Part shown: piece by piece, positions 25,314 through 38,035 of the stretch
How positions within the stretch are numbered: position 1 is the stretch's first letter
How the letters are laid out: the number at the start of each line of letters is the position of its first letter
Assembly: GCA_027257055.1 (NCBI GenBank)
Contig: JAPVLO010000161.1
Coordinates: 2,232,001 to 2,296,000 of the forward strand
Reading direction: 5' to 3'
Length of the DNA: 64,000 nt
Source of the DNA: Cephalopachus bancanus
Taxonomy: Eukaryota > Chordata > Mammalia > Primates > Tarsiidae
Notes under the pieces: generated by a model
Databases searched by the model: none
Seen by the model: only the letters and a program-made list of their open reading frames with translations
What the model was told of the DNA's origin: nothing
Made by a program: the position numbers and the translations under genes

Positions 25314-25605
25314 GCCAGGCTCGGTGGCTCAGCCTGTAATCCTGCGCCTTTGGGAGGCTGAGGTGAGTGGATTGCCTGAGCCCGTGGGTTCAAGACCCGC
25401 CTGGGCAGGCGAGACCTCATCTCTACAATAAATCAAAAAATTAGCCGGGCATGGTAGCATGCGCCTGTAGTTCCAGCTACTTGGAAGGCTGAGGTGGAAG
25501 GATCGCCGGAGCCCCAGCAGGTCGAGGCTGTGGTGGCCAGGAGCGGCCACTGCACTCCAGTCTGGGCAACAGTGAGACTCCAACTCAAAAAAAAAAAAAA
25601 GAAAG
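25314..25605 (+). mobile_element. Alu, young type, full length
   Basis: Sense copy with 'tcctgcgcctttgggagg', the short junction 'gggcaggcgagacctc' and 'gtggccaggagcggcc'. The target duplication aaaaggaatgaca is exact. Confidence 0.96.
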
Positions 25606-27290
25606 AAAAGGAATGACAAGAACCTGAAAGATAAGTAACAGTCTGAGCATGTGTATTTATGCAATAAATGGCAACAACATTGGTCAATATTATTACAAGG
25701 CTTCACCTAAAAATCTCTTCCCTTTCCTTAGGATATTTTATTCATGGGGGTGTACAAGAAAGGTAGGAATTTAATTGCTTAGAGTAATTTTGATGTTTGC
25801 ACGTAAGTGCATAATGATATTATTGATCCTTGATGCAAACTCTCAGCAGAAACAGTTGTAAAACCTGCTGGGAGTTTGCACCTGGCAGCCTGGTTTCCCT
25901 ATTCATCAAGGAAGCATGGAAAGAACCCAAATGTATCTATAACTCCTAGGATGTGGCAGCGACCTGGAGTGCTTATCAAATGAAATTAATGATGCTAGAA
26001 GTTCAAGAAAGTTTCAGCGGCAGTGTGTTACAGCATCCAATGGAAAGGAGATTGCTTCTCTTATCTCCAGCCATCAAAGTGCTCCACAAATCAATATCAG
26101 AAGCTACATTTTATAAATTACACCATCATGAGAGATTGTGAATTGGCATGAAGAAAAAAAGTCTTTTTTTTCTTTAAGAATCCTATTCATTATGAAATCC
26201 AGGAGCTGTTATTTGTTCCCCAAATAATTGCCTACATTAAAGCAATGAATACTCTTTTACTTACTACTGTTATGAGAACAATGTTTGGTTTTTTTAAAGT
26301 TTTGATTGAAGTATTTTTTAAAGTTTTGATTCAAGTGTTTTTAAAACACAGAAAATAACAACAATATCTCTCAGAAAATAATGAGTTTCTTCCTGTTGGC
26401 TGTCAAATTGTTTACTCCCATAACTGAATAATAACAGCACATCAAAGCCAGCAGTGGTAATTAAATGATTTGTGAACATAGGTTAACAAATTAGTGCATC
26501 ATGATGTGTAATTGTCTAATTAGGATAAAAATGCTAGTCCTACCTCAAAGACTGACAAGGCAGCAAAACCAAAAGGAACAGATAAAAAGCAAAAGATTAG
26601 GATGTATATAATAATGTCATTTTTCTACTTATAATGTAAGAGGGGCTATAAGCACCTTCCAGATCTTACTTGTCTAAGTTATACACATAGGTACAACTAT
26701 ATTCAGCCAACAGAAGAAAAGAATGACCAACCAAGTAAGTGCAAACTTGTTATGTTTTCTGGTGAATTGGATGCTGTCTATAGGACCTCAAATAATTCAA
26801 TTATATCTTTCATATGACAACCACCAGCATCCCAGGCCTATGAAGGCTTTTGAGGGAAAATTCCTTTGAATCCCACTTTAGCACATGTAGAAACTAGACT
26901 TCAAAAAACAAAAAAGCTCAGAGGAAATAAGAAAGATTCAACCTTCTTATTAAGCACTTGTGATTTAGAATCAATTTATTCAATACATATTTACTAAGCA
27001 CTTACTATATGCCAAGCAAAGCATTAAGCTTTTTGAGGGACATGAAGATGCAAAAAACTTAGATCTTCTTTCAAAGAGCTTTCTTTTTAATCAGAAAAAT
27101 AAGGCATACAAATAACTATAAATAATAGATGGTAGAGAAAATATGCTGTAGGGTTTCAAAAAAAGGACAAATTACCAGTTGGGATAATAAATTGCAATGT
27201 CAAAAACTTGGTCTTGCATGATGAGAAGTAATGGTGGTTAAAGACTTTGCAGGCAAGCAGAAGAAATGGCATGCAAAAAGGCATATATAG
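25606..27290. other. AT-rich intergenic stretch
   Basis: No gene. A 25-bp tandem duplication lies near 26294-26340 ('tttaaagttttgatt' twice). An old repeat is at 26960-27150 ('gcacttactatatgccaagc'). The rest is unrecognised and low in CpG. Confidence 0.5.
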
Positions 27291-27582
27291 GCTGAGTTCA
27301 GTGACTTAGCCTGTAAACCAGCACTTTGGGAGACCAAGGTGAGTGAGTGGATTGCCTGAGCCCGTGGGTTTGAGATCAGCCCAGTCAACTTGGCAAGACC
27401 TTGTCTCTACAATAAATCAAAAATTACCTAGGCATGGTAGTGCTCACTTGTAGTTTCAGCTATTTGGAAGGCTGAGGCAGAAGAATCACTGGAGTCCAGC
27501 AGGTCAACACTGGGGTGGCCGTGAGTGTGCCACTGCACTCCAGTCTGGGCGACAGAGTGAGACTCCAACTCAAAAGAAAAAG
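27291..27582 (+). mobile_element. Alu, older type, diverged
   Basis: Sense copy with most CpGs decayed ('gttcagtgacttagcctg') and 'acactggggtggccgtgagt'. The duplication aaggcatatatag/agggcacatatag flanks it. Confidence 0.94.
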
Positions 27583-29386
27583 AAGGGCACATATAGTTTG
27601 TATTTATTCTACCACATCTGAGAAGATTAATACTAATTAGATACCAGAATAGAAGCCAATTCTATGTGCTTATCTATTGACAATAATAGTGTTGGGTACC
27701 TGAAAAAATGTGCTCTCAAAACCACCAGTAAGAGACATGGCAGAGGTTTTAGCTCCAAAATCTTTGAATCCTCAGTGATCATCTAAATAACCAAGTTCCC
27801 AAAATATGTACAAATCTTGTATTTGAATGGATTTGAAAAAATAAAAAGGCCTGTGAACACTTTCTTTTCAGTCTGTAGGCAATGCTTGTGATATTACAGG
27901 ATACTTTAAGTCCCAGTTACAGCCACATTCTTGGAAATAGGGAAAGCACTCCCTCATTCCTTGCTTGGTTCACACTCTACTACCACATCCTCCCTGCAGC
28001 CTCAGGAAGTAGCCTCAAATTGCTAGCTAAATACAAAGTAAGGATGTGTTGAAGGAAATTTCCTGCTTTTCTATTAGATGTAAGAATCGCCAACAGATTC
28101 AAGGCTATGTGTATGTGAATATGTGTGCAAATAGCAAAGATCAAACTCTGGTTATTAACACAAGCCAGGGCAAGGAGGAAGAAACACTCGGCAAAAAGAA
28201 ATGATTTCTTTTCAGGCTTTTACTCTGAAGACCAAACTTTGTTTAGTGAAATGAGAACTTCTGCCCTATCACTGACAGCAGGATGTTTTCACTTCACCCC
28301 AGAGACCTCCCGCAGTGAGCCATGCACATTCTAACTCAAAGCCTAACCTCACTATCAGTTCAGTTGCCATTATTTAGGCACTTATACCTTGTGTTCTGGC
28401 GATTGTAGTTCGTCAAGAGATGAACCTTTACATAAGAAAATATTTATGCACACCTTTAGAAGAATGTATATTTTGATAAGAGTTACGTGAATGAAGTGGA
28501 ACTTGGAAGTGATTCAAATGGGAGTTACAAAGTGGTTAAACGTTTGTAAAATGAAAAAGTTTTTTGTGTGTGAAAGAAACTGAATTAGGAAGGCTGCAGG
28601 GGAGAAGAGAACAGAGGCATGACCTAATGCTGTACTTTCAGGGGTAGCTGCTACCTTGCCTCATGGGAATCATGACTAGGACTGACTTTATAACTTGTTC
28701 ATGCAATCTGGCTTGTAGGGACTCACAAGCTGTCCCCCAGAAATTAAATGCCTGTTGAGAAGGGAGAGGACCAATTCTATTGCAGGCAGGAGTTGTAGAT
28801 TCCAGGCCCTGCTCAGTCAATAATTTGCTGTGGGAGAGCTTGTGAAAGTCATTTAACTTTACTAGTTCTCAATGCTCACCTCTCTAACATGAGAACGTTG
28901 GACTAAATAAGCTTCAAGAAGGGAGAACATACACTTTATCATAAACATCAAGCCATTTTTGCCAGGACACATGTTAAACTGGACAGATGCCTGCACAGCC
29001 AAGCAGGATGCTTGGGCACACCATCTCCAACGTCCTTGTTAACACTGGAGCCTGTGATCTACAGGGCCCTTCTCCCAATAGTAACCATAGAAGTTTCAAT
29101 AACAAGCTCAAATTTAAAGGGAAAACAAACACAGTAATATAACAAAAAAATCGCTGCTTTGGAAAAGATATTCCAAATACAATTTTACTGCTGTTTTAGA
29201 AGTGAAAAACAGAAGCAACCTGATGTCAGAAATTAAGAATCACTCAAAATAGTTGATTTAGGAAGGGTTTTCTATTGAATTATCTACTAGAAACTTTTGA
29301 AAGTTTAAAAATATATACAAAGAGTATATATTCTATCATTTATCAATCTATCTAATTTGTACTTAAATTTATTTCAAATCAATGTC
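27583..29386. other. Intergenic stretch with one MIR
   Basis: No gene. A MIR-like piece lies at 28780-28915 ('gtgaaagtcatttaacttta'). The remainder gives no recognisable domain, RNA or repeat. Confidence 0.5.
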
Positions 29387-29403
29387 AAATTGATACAATA
29401 AGC

Positions 29404-29548
29404 ACTTGGAAGGCTGAGGCGGAAGGATCGTCGGGGCCCAGCAGGTCAAGGCTGCGGTGGCCGGGAGCGGCCACTGCACTCCAGCGTGGGCGACAGAGTG
29501 AGACTCCAATTCAAAAAAACAAACAAAAACAAAACAAAACAAAACAAA
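29404..29548 (+). mobile_element. 5'-truncated Alu with a 17-bp target duplication
   Basis: Right arm only, starting 'acttggaaggctgaggcgg' and carrying the young-type 'gtggccgggagcggcc', followed by a CAAAA-rich tail. aaattgatacaataagc is exact at 29387-29403 and 29549-29565, so truncation happened on insertion. Confidence 0.95.
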
Positions 29549-29565
29549 AAATTGATACAATAAGC

Positions 29566-31092
29566 AAAAATTAACCAAAATATTGTCAAAGAACAAAGTA
29601 ATATTAAATAGTCAAATTGCAGCAAATTAGACATTTTAAACTCGATTTCCAGTAATGTTTTTTATTAATTTTTAGTCTATGACATAAATTTTATTGCTAT
29701 TGATTCTAACATAACTTTTTAAAATTTCAATCTAAGAATTTGCCTAAACCAAGAATGTAGAACACATACTACTTTCCATAACGTAGGTGTTCATAATGTG
29801 TACTTTCAGTATTTTTAATTTCCAGAGATCTAATGTGATGGAGTTACATGGCCTCTGGGTAGTTTGGGAGTTAGCTTTTGGGATTTTACAGTTTCACCAA
29901 CCATTGAACCTTTTAAAGTGGAAAGTTTAATGGTTTGTCTTCTAAACAAATTGCTTTTCTGAAAATATTATTGTTGGAATAAAATACCTTTTTCTAAAAA
30001 AAAAATCTGAAGAACTCTCTGTAAGGCTCAGCATAAAGAAGAATATTCTAAGAACCAGAAGTTTTCCACAGTGAAATAGTCCTCTCTGTAAGGAGAGAGT
30101 TTACCATCACTGGAGTACTTTAGTAGGTACTGGGTGGTCATCTCTTAGGGTCATAATGGAGACAACTTTTCACTGGATGAGAGGTTAGATGAACTGGCTA
30201 TGGAGCAATGTGTTCCTGAGATACTGTCCAAATGTAAGACTTCTGAGTTTTATGAGACTAGGGCTCTGGATTCTAGGGTTCTGACTGAATCCATAGGTAA
30301 AATACCATCTAACCCAGCACCTTGGTGCAGTACATTTTACAAATTGACATCTTCCCATAGACAGCTACCACCACCCAAAGTGTCATGTGTGTGCTGGTAT
30401 TAAATTGCTTTCCTGCTGCTTGGCCCAGAATGAAGTTAAGTTTCATTTTGACTAAAACTATTTTAATTCATCTGGGAAAAACAAAAAGTTCTAATAACAC
30501 ACCTCGGGTCTATGAAAAGAACACATTGCTCCATAGCCAGTTCATAGCAAAAGAGGAGCATATCGGCACATGTAATAAAAATTCTGTCTCAGTCATTTAA
30601 TATTTAGTGAAAAGCTAGTGGAAGTAAAATCAGACCTGGATTCAGTTCAACACCCGGGTCAGTGGTGCAACGTGGACAAATGATGAGCACTTCCGTTCAT
30701 TTGTGTTGGCAGACGTCCAAAACTGCTCCTCATCTGTACCGTTATGCCTCGGTCGGCAGGCAGAGTGGAAGAAAACATGCAACGCTCTTCACCACATTGT
30801 GGTGGCCCTTCTGAGGCAAATAAGCAGGGCTCTTGCTGACTGACCAAGCACTGCTTGCAGCAAACTCAACAACTCAAGGAAGAATCTTTCACTCTTCTGG
30901 AACTTCAGAACTATGCTTCACAGTAAAACTAAGCAGGAAGAGGGAAGCAACTTTTAGGAGGGTGAAGGAGTGGACTAGAAATGATTCAGTAGTGTTTTGG
31001 GCCATTAGATTTACAATGATCATTCTCAAGCTTTAAAGAGGACTCTTTTCCTTTACAGGGCTCATACTTTATGCTGTTTTAAAACAAAGACT
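29566..31092. other. Intergenic stretch with inverted repeat and CpG cluster
   Basis: No gene. It contains the perfect inverted repeat at 30189/30519 and a run of about eight CpGs at 30650-30790 outside any Alu. No other repeat recognised. Confidence 0.55.
30189..30545. repeat. Perfect 27-bp inverted repeat, 303-bp spacer
   Basis: The arm at 30189-30215 (core 'ctggctatggagcaatgtg') is the exact reverse complement of 30519-30545 (core 'cacattgctccatagccag'). No convincing target duplication flanks the pair, and the spacer has no transposase or known repeat. Confidence 0.9.
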
Positions 31093-31405
31093 GGCCGGGC
31101 TCGGTGGCTCAGCCTGTAATCCCACGCCTTTGGGAGGTTGAGGTGAGTGGATTACCTGAGCCCACGGGTTCGAGACCCGCCTGGGCAGCAAGACCTCATC
31201 TCTACAATAAATCAAAAAATCAGCCGGGACTGGTAGCGTGCGCCTGTAATTCCGGCTACTCGGAAGGCTGAGGCGGAAGGATCGCCGGAGCCCAGCAGGT
31301 CGAGGCTGCGGTGACCGGGAGCGGCCATTGCACTCCAGTCTGGGCGACAGAGTGAGACTCCGACTCAAAAACAAACAAACAAACAAATAAACAAATAAAA
31401 CAACA
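31093..31405 (+). mobile_element. Alu, young type, full length
   Basis: Sense copy with well-kept CpGs ('gttcgagacccgcctgggc') and 'gtgaccgggagcggcc'. A mixed CAAA/TAAA tail is followed by the duplicated acaaagactg. Confidence 0.95.
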
Positions 31406-31542
31406 ACAACAAAGACTGATACAAGTGCTAATTTTCTTCCTATTTGATTACAAACTAAATATATCTTCTAAGTGACATTTTGACATCTTTAGGAATGGTC
31501 TTTCTATAGATGTTTAAAGTAAGGGATAATAAGATTCAGTAG

Positions 31543-31832
31543 ACCAGGCACGGTGGCTCAACCTGTAATCCCAGCACTTTGGGAGGCCCAGGTGGGTGAA
31601 TTGCCTGACCCAGTGGATTTGAGACCTGCCTGGGCAACTTGGTGAGACCTCATCTCTACAATAACTGAAAAAATTAGCTGGGCATAGTAGCAACCTGTAG
31701 TTTCAGCTACTTGAAGGGCTGAGGAAGAAGGATCGCCAGAGCCCAATAGGTTGATGCTGGGGTGACTGTGAGTGTGTCACTACACTCCAGCCTGGGTGAC
31801 GGAGTGAGATGCCAACTCAAAAAAAAAAAAAA
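31543..31832 (+). mobile_element. Alu, older type
   Basis: Sense copy with 'gggcaacttggtgagacc' and 'gatgctggggtgactgtgag'. A small deletion in the linker ('agtagcaacctgtag') is private to this copy. Confidence 0.93.
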
Positions 31833-32279
31833 GTAACTGTTCTTTTTGAATTTTATCTCTGAAACTCCCTAAATAAGTCACCTAAAATGTGTTTTGAAAA
31901 ACTAGCCAAATAAAAGACAGGTAACAAATTAACTCTACAAGAATGAACTGTACTGAATAGATAGATTCAAGGGCAAGTATTTCGATCTGTAAGCTTTTGT
32001 GAAACTCAGTTGGCAAGATATAAAAGTAGCCGTTGTCATAATACTTACTTACTATGACTGTGTTCTTTATAAATACATAGTCTTGGCCAAAATATTTGAG
32101 AAATACGGTTCAAAGGTCTAAATAAGTAACTAACCATCAATGTGGCCTTGAATAAATAATTTTATCTCCTATTTGTTATCTATAATATCAAAATAATAAA
32201 ATCTACTTAACATAGCTACTGCAGGGATTGAACTTTATAATTAGTCTAATTATTTAAATAATTTAATGAGCACTTAAAA
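31833..32279. other. AT-rich stretch, nothing recognised
   Basis: Low-CpG sequence with scattered short frames; no gene or repeat that I can name. Confidence 0.5.
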
Positions 32280-33256
32280 TGTGCCAAGTACCAAAGGTCT
32301 AAATAGACATTTCTCCAAAGACATATAAGTGGCCAAAAAGTACAGGAAAAGATGCCCAACATCATTAGCTAACAGTGAAATTCAAATCAAAATCACAGTC
32401 AGATACCACTGCCCATCCACTAAAATGACTGCAATTAAAAAAAAAGATGATAAAATGTGTTGTTAAAGGTGTAGAGAAATTGGAACTCTCATACTCTGCT
32501 GGTAAAAATGTAAAATGATGTAACCACTTTGGAAAATAGTTCAACAGTTCTGCGAAAGATTAAACATAGAGTTATCAAACAACCCCCAAATTTTACTATA
32601 ACCAAGAGAATTGAAAACATGTCCACACAAAAATTTGCACATTACCTCATCAATAAGGGTACCTGCACAATGAACATTTGTATACTTAATCCTGAATCTT
32701 ACCCCACAATTTCAAAATAAAAAGTAAAAGAGAAAAAAACTTGCACATGAATGTTCATAGCAGCATTATTCAAAATAGACAAAAAGTGGAAATTATCCAA
32801 ATGTCCATCATCTGATGAATGGATAAATAAAATGTGGTAAGTCCTTGTGATAAAATATTATTTGGCAATAAAAAGGTATGAAGTACGATACACACTACAA
32901 TATAGATGAACTTTTAAGACATCAGGCTAAGTAAAAGAAGCTAGTCATGAAAGATCACATATTGTATCATTAATTCCATTTACATAAAATGTTCAAACTA
33001 GGCAAATCCATGGAGATAAAAAAGTCAATTAGTAGTTTCCTGGGGCTGGAAGGAGAATGGGGGTTGAGATTTGAGGGGTGACAAGCTAAGGGGTAAAAGG
33101 TTTATTTCTAGGGTAATGAATATTGTTCTAAAATTGATTGTGGTGATGGGTGCATAACTGTGAATATACTAAAAGTCATTGAATCATACACTTTAAGTGA
33201 ATGAATTGTATATTATGTGAAGTATATCTCAATAAAGTTATTTTTAAAAATATGCC
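32280..33256 (+). mobile_element. Old primate L1 3' part (L1MA/L1MB-like)
   Basis: End of ORF2 plus 3' UTR. Diagnostic text is 'gaatgttcatagcagcatta', 'ccaaatgtccatcatctgat', 'gttcaaactaggcaaatcc', and the end 'atatctcaataaagtta'. Frames are broken throughout. A 92-bp later insert sits at 32643. Confidence 0.8.
32643..32734 (+). mobile_element. Short 3' end of a lineage-specific LINE (copy 1)
   Basis: A 92-bp insert in the L1, bounded by the duplication aaaaa(t/c)ttgcacat (32629-32642 and 32735-32748). It ends in an A-rich tail, and its body 'catttgtatacttaatcctg' then 'accccacaatttcaaaataa' matches the reverse of 63825-63900. Confidence 0.7.
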
Positions 33257-34223
33257 AGGCAATTTCCTAGGCACTCAGTACATAACAAATGTGCAGTGCA
33301 CATGGTATGAGCTTGATAAATACAATCCAAACACATAATGCCTCATTTATTTTGAATAAAGAGGGAACATAACTTGTAAAAGGAATACAAATGCATATGA
33401 CATATAAAAGCCTAAATTAATGTGCTAATTAGGGATAAAATAAACATAACTAAGGCATATCACCACCTAGTATTGTACTAGGATATCATTAAACTATACT
33501 TGAGTATACAGTAAGGCAAAGCCTTTAGTGACAATAATCTTTGGTAATATGCCAGAGTCATAGTGTTATTTAAACAGAAAGCGAAGGCCATTATAAACTA
33601 CATCTGAGAATCAAAGACAAAGAGATAAAATGACAGTTTATTGCAAGAGAAGAGACCCGAAGAAGAAACTGTTCCTCCATCTCTTTAGTGTCTTGGTTGT
33701 CATTCTGAATGCACATGATTTGCATACCTTCCCTCCTCCCTCACACATCTTTAATATAAGAAAACAGGAGTCTTGCTTTTCCCTATTGTGGAAATTAAAT
33801 AAAAATCACATACTTCCCTTGCTCTTGACCTTTCTCATTTTCCCGTTAGCCCCAGGAGGCTACAATTTCACAGCACAAGAGCTAACACAATCCTCAGAAT
33901 TATTCATGGACATGGGTTCCATAGAAGTTATCATCCATATCCAGCTCAAGTAATGTGTGAAAAGTCTAGGGACAGATGCCAACACCTACCAGAGCTATCA
34001 GTGGCCCAAGATCTTAGCGTTCTTGTCTAGGCTTGACATTGTGGATGAAATAAGGCATACTGGAGGAGCGCATTAACAGAAGCAAAGGCAGTTTTGTACA
34101 ATGTTTCAAGCGTCACTCATACATCTGGTCTACCTAGTTCGGTTGGGGGGGGAGGGAAGAGCTAATGTTGTCCCGCCCAAAATTCTGAATGAGAGAATAT
34201 GTGGATGTGTAAAAAGTTTACTT
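33257..34223. other. Intergenic stretch, nothing recognised
   Basis: AT-rich, low CpG, no gene. The 107-codon frame at 33630 has no recognisable domain. Confidence 0.5.
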
Positions 34224-34512
34224 TGAACTGAGCTTGGTGGCTCAGCCTGTAATCCCGCGCCTTCGGGAGGCTGAGGTGAATGGATTGCCTGAGTCCACGG
34301 TTTCGAGACCCGCCCGGGCACCTTGGCAAGACCTCATCTCTACAATAAATCAAAATGAGCCAGGCATAGTAGCGCGCGCCTGTAGTCCCAGTTACTTGGA
34401 AGGCTGAGGCGGAAGGATCGCCGGAGCCCAGCAGGTCGAGGCTGCGGCGGCCGGGAGCGGCCACTGCACTCCAGTCTGGGCGACAGAGTGAGACTCCACC
34501 TCAAAAAAAAAA
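34224..34512 (+). mobile_element. Alu, intermediate type
   Basis: Sense copy with young-type 'cccgcgccttcgggagg' and 'gcggccgggagcggcc'. It retains the longer junction ('gggcaccttggcaagacc'), so it precedes the 7-nt loss. Confidence 0.94.
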
Positions 34513-37246
34513 GAAATGATAGAGAAAGAAAAGAGAAACTGCTGTATGGAGGACACTCAGAAACAACAACATTAACAGAGTTGAGATTAGAGATAAGGTG
34601 GGGGGAGGAGAAAGAGAGGGAATTGGGGATACAGAAAGAGTACAGTGGAGTCTGTTGGTGCATTTTCAAATCTGCCAGAAAGAAAAATGTTAACTTTAAG
34701 CAGCAAAGGGAAAAATACCCCTTTCTGGTAGCCCCCTTTCATAAAATGAAATGGTGACAAGAGAAACTAAAATACATTAAAGATTAATGTATGTTAAGAA
34801 AGAAATAAGGTGGTTAGCAGAGTACAGAGACAGCATTTCAAAGCACTAAAGGGATAATGAATTAACATAAAATTATTCATATTGATATGACAAGGGGATT
34901 GGACTTGTGTGCTCAGAAGAAGTTCATGACAAGGATTGATATGCAGCAGTGGGAACAGAAGGAGAACAAAAGTGAAGAATGCAGCAAAAACTGAGTCCAA
35001 AATTGACTGCACATTGAATGTGGCTAAAGGAAAACAGTCCAGGAAGACAAAGTAAAATCAGATTCAATGACAGAGTAATAGGGAGAAGAGCAATTATGAT
35101 TCATCCCCAAAGAGGAGCAGATTTAAATGAAACACCAGAGCATTCACTGAAAGGCTTACATGATTTTGAAGAAATGCGAAACATAAATATTTAGTTGGGA
35201 AAAGTGAGAACTTGAAAATAGAATGCAGGGTCTAAGCCTGAAAAACAACCAAAAAAGTTAGTTCACAATTTACAAATAAGTTGTGTTCTTTCTTCCTATT
35301 AACTAATTGTTTCCTTTGTTTTGCTTTGTAACTGAAAAACACTTTTCCACAGCAACAGTATGCTAACTGGTGACAAAGTTCCAAAGGGATCCACCAAAGT
35401 CTGTTGAACTATTAAAACTCCATGTTCATGATAATTCTACCTGCATCAGCCTGAGTGCTGAGTCTTGGGAGTGAGGAGTGACAAAGTTCAAAAGAGAAGA
35501 GGAAGAAAAACAGGGAAAGGAAGGAATGAGGGATGAGAGAAAGAGAACAAGGAAGGAAAATAAAGATGAAGGAAGGTTTCCTCTTCCTCTTTGGGTACAG
35601 GGTTTCAAAACCCCAGCTCCAATCCTGATGTGAGGTGTGAGGAAGGTATAACTGATGGCTAATTCTAAGTCATCTATGATTGACATCCCTTAATCGTCCT
35701 GAGGAGAGATGTTTGGAGCTTTAAAAAATTCAAAGGAGGATGTCTGGCAGCTAAAATGTTCAAGAACAGTTCTCCTAACCATTCCTGCTTCTCATAACCA
35801 TATCCCTTCCTTTCCTCCTCTAAATGATCCAGTATTTTGACTTGGGGCTTTGATGCATGTGGGTGCATAGGAATAGGGTAGTTTGTAAATTGGATGGGAA
35901 GTGAAACCACAGAAAAAATGGTTTCTTCAATTTTATGTAGAGAAGTTATAAAGCATAGAAGAAGTATGGATAGAGACTATTTAAATCTTTTAACAAGTGG
36001 AAATACTGTATAATGTTCAGCATTTTAAAACTGAATAAATGGGTGAAAATTGTGTGATTACTCAGAGATCTATAAGGGATGTAATAAGTTAAGAATGTAG
36101 ATAAATGATAGATATTTAGAAAAAAACATGAAGAGTCAATTTTGAAATTAAGGTATAGAAAGAGAAATGAGTCAGGCAATTGAAAAGATATAAAAAGAAA
36201 AAATGGCCAGAATTAAATATGACATTTGCATAAGTAAGAAAACAAGATTAGTCAAGCTATGAAGAAAGGTAAGGATTACTCTTAGAAAGAAAAGAGAAAG
36301 AGAATGAAAAATGGGTTATAAAACTCCCACTGATTAGATAACCTGAAGGACAAACGTTAAAAAAAGAAAAAGAATAAGGGAAAACTTCAAAAGGATACAA
36401 AAAGTTTTTAACTTGGGAAGGTATGAACTACATTTGCAGGATGAGTAAATAAATCTGAGAGAATTAGAAGAGGTTTTTTTAAAATGTAATTTCCCAGTAA
36501 AGGGTCTTATTGTACTTCAAGGTGGGAAAATGTTGATATTTCAGGGGGGAAGTCTCCAAAAAACTATAAATTATGATATGATGTGTTTCCATTGAAAGTT
36601 GAGTGTTTTTGTCAAAGTACTGCTTCCACCAGGGGCATTATTCCTCTAAATCACATAAGTAAAGAAATTAGCTACAAGTGAAGATTTTTACTTAGTAATA
36701 TTGCTTATTTTTAACTGTCCAGAAGTTATTTTTATTCACTTTGTTACACAAGATGCTGAGCAATTTTCTGATTTACCAACAACATTTAATTGAACACTCT
36801 TTCCCATGGAATTGCTAGACGCCTGTACTCAGTAAATAGAGCTGAGAATATAGAGTTAGCAGACCCAGGTTCAGGCCCAGTTCTGCCACTTATAAATAAT
36901 TTTAAGCAAAGTAATTGAGCCTTAGTTCCTTCATCTCTTTATAAAATGAAGACCTTAAATGAAAAAAATTTATATAATCTCAAATCTCTTATAGATATGG
37001 CTATTATTCCCTACAACAGAATGTTTTGCTTAATCTATATGTTATTATTGCAATCTTATCTTTGGAATGATTTTATAGTGCATAGTTTCTCCCTAAAATT
37101 TATTAACAATCTAAAATAATACTAGATAAGAAAAAAAGAATAAATGAAATATGGCTTCAAAGGCAGTATTTCTGCCATTATATAGAGAAAATACTTGGAT
37201 ATAATTTAAAAATGTAAATGCAGAGATCAAAGGAAGTCCCAAACTT
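34513..37246. other. Intergenic stretch, purine-rich in part
   Basis: No gene. Top-strand purine-rich DNA lies at 34515-34640, 35460-35580 and 36170-36440 (GGAA/AAAGAGA runs). A MIR-like piece is at 36835-36970 ('agttctgccacttataaat'). Otherwise unrecognised. Confidence 0.5.
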
Positions 37247-37340
37247 TACCTGTACGATGACCACTCATGTACCTAACCCTAACCCTGAATTGTACGCCAC
37301 ATCTTTAAAATTTAAAAATAAATAAATAAATAAACAAACA
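37247..37340 (+). mobile_element. Short 3' end of a lineage-specific LINE (copy 2)
   Basis: 'ctgaattgtacgccacatct' then 'ttaaaatttaaaaataaata' matches the reverse of the element at the window end nearly base for base, followed by an AAAT tail. No target duplication is obvious. An internal doubling of 'ctaaccc' distinguishes this copy. Confidence 0.6.
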
Positions 37341-37499
37341 CAGATTACATAAATAGCATGTAATTATTATATTAATACATATATATGTAAATGTTAGCAA
37401 ATTAGTAACATTATAATAGCTTATTAACGTTTAAACAACCATTTAGTATTCATCATAGTTAACAAAATTCATACATGTGTCAAATATGATGCAATCTTC

Positions 37500-38035
37500 A
37501 CAATGACATCATTATATTTATACTATTACTAATCTTTATTTTACAGATTAGGTAACTCTAAGTAATAACTCTGAGGCTTAGAAATATTAAGTAACTTATC
37601 CAAGATCACATAGTTTAGTAGTGGAGCCCAGGGTCTTTTACTACCAGAAAGGGGGTATTATTGTGCATAACGTTTTGTGATTTGCTTCTTAAATTTAATA
37701 TGTCCTGGCTATGGCTCTCTGTTTATACAATTACTTCAATATTTTTATTTCTAAAGACTGCATAGTATTTCTACATATATGAATGCACTATAATTTATTT
37801 AAACATTCCCCATTACTTAACATTTTTAGGTTTTTACCAATTTTTTACTCCTTATACACAAATCCTTGTAAATTTAATATTTACATATTTCCTCAGAACA
37901 AATTCTTGCATATATAATTGCTGGTTCAAAAATCATGAGTATTTTGAAGATTTTTTAAAATTACCATATAATATTACATTATATGTATTTCATGTTCTTC
38001 TTTAAAATTTAGTCTTTAGTCTTTTGAGTTATCTA
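37500..38035 (-). mobile_element. MIR followed by an antisense L1M fragment
   Basis: 37510-37640 is a reverse MIR ('cttattttacagattagg', 'aacttatccaagatcacat'). 37660-38035 is antisense L1M ('gactgcatagtatttctac', 'atataattgctggttcaaa'). Confidence 0.55.

Noticed and set aside
37272..37290. Interstitial telomere-like CTAACCCTAACCC
   Set aside because: Only two units, and they fall within the LINE 3' end, where one CTAATC unit is normal; a local doubling explains it.
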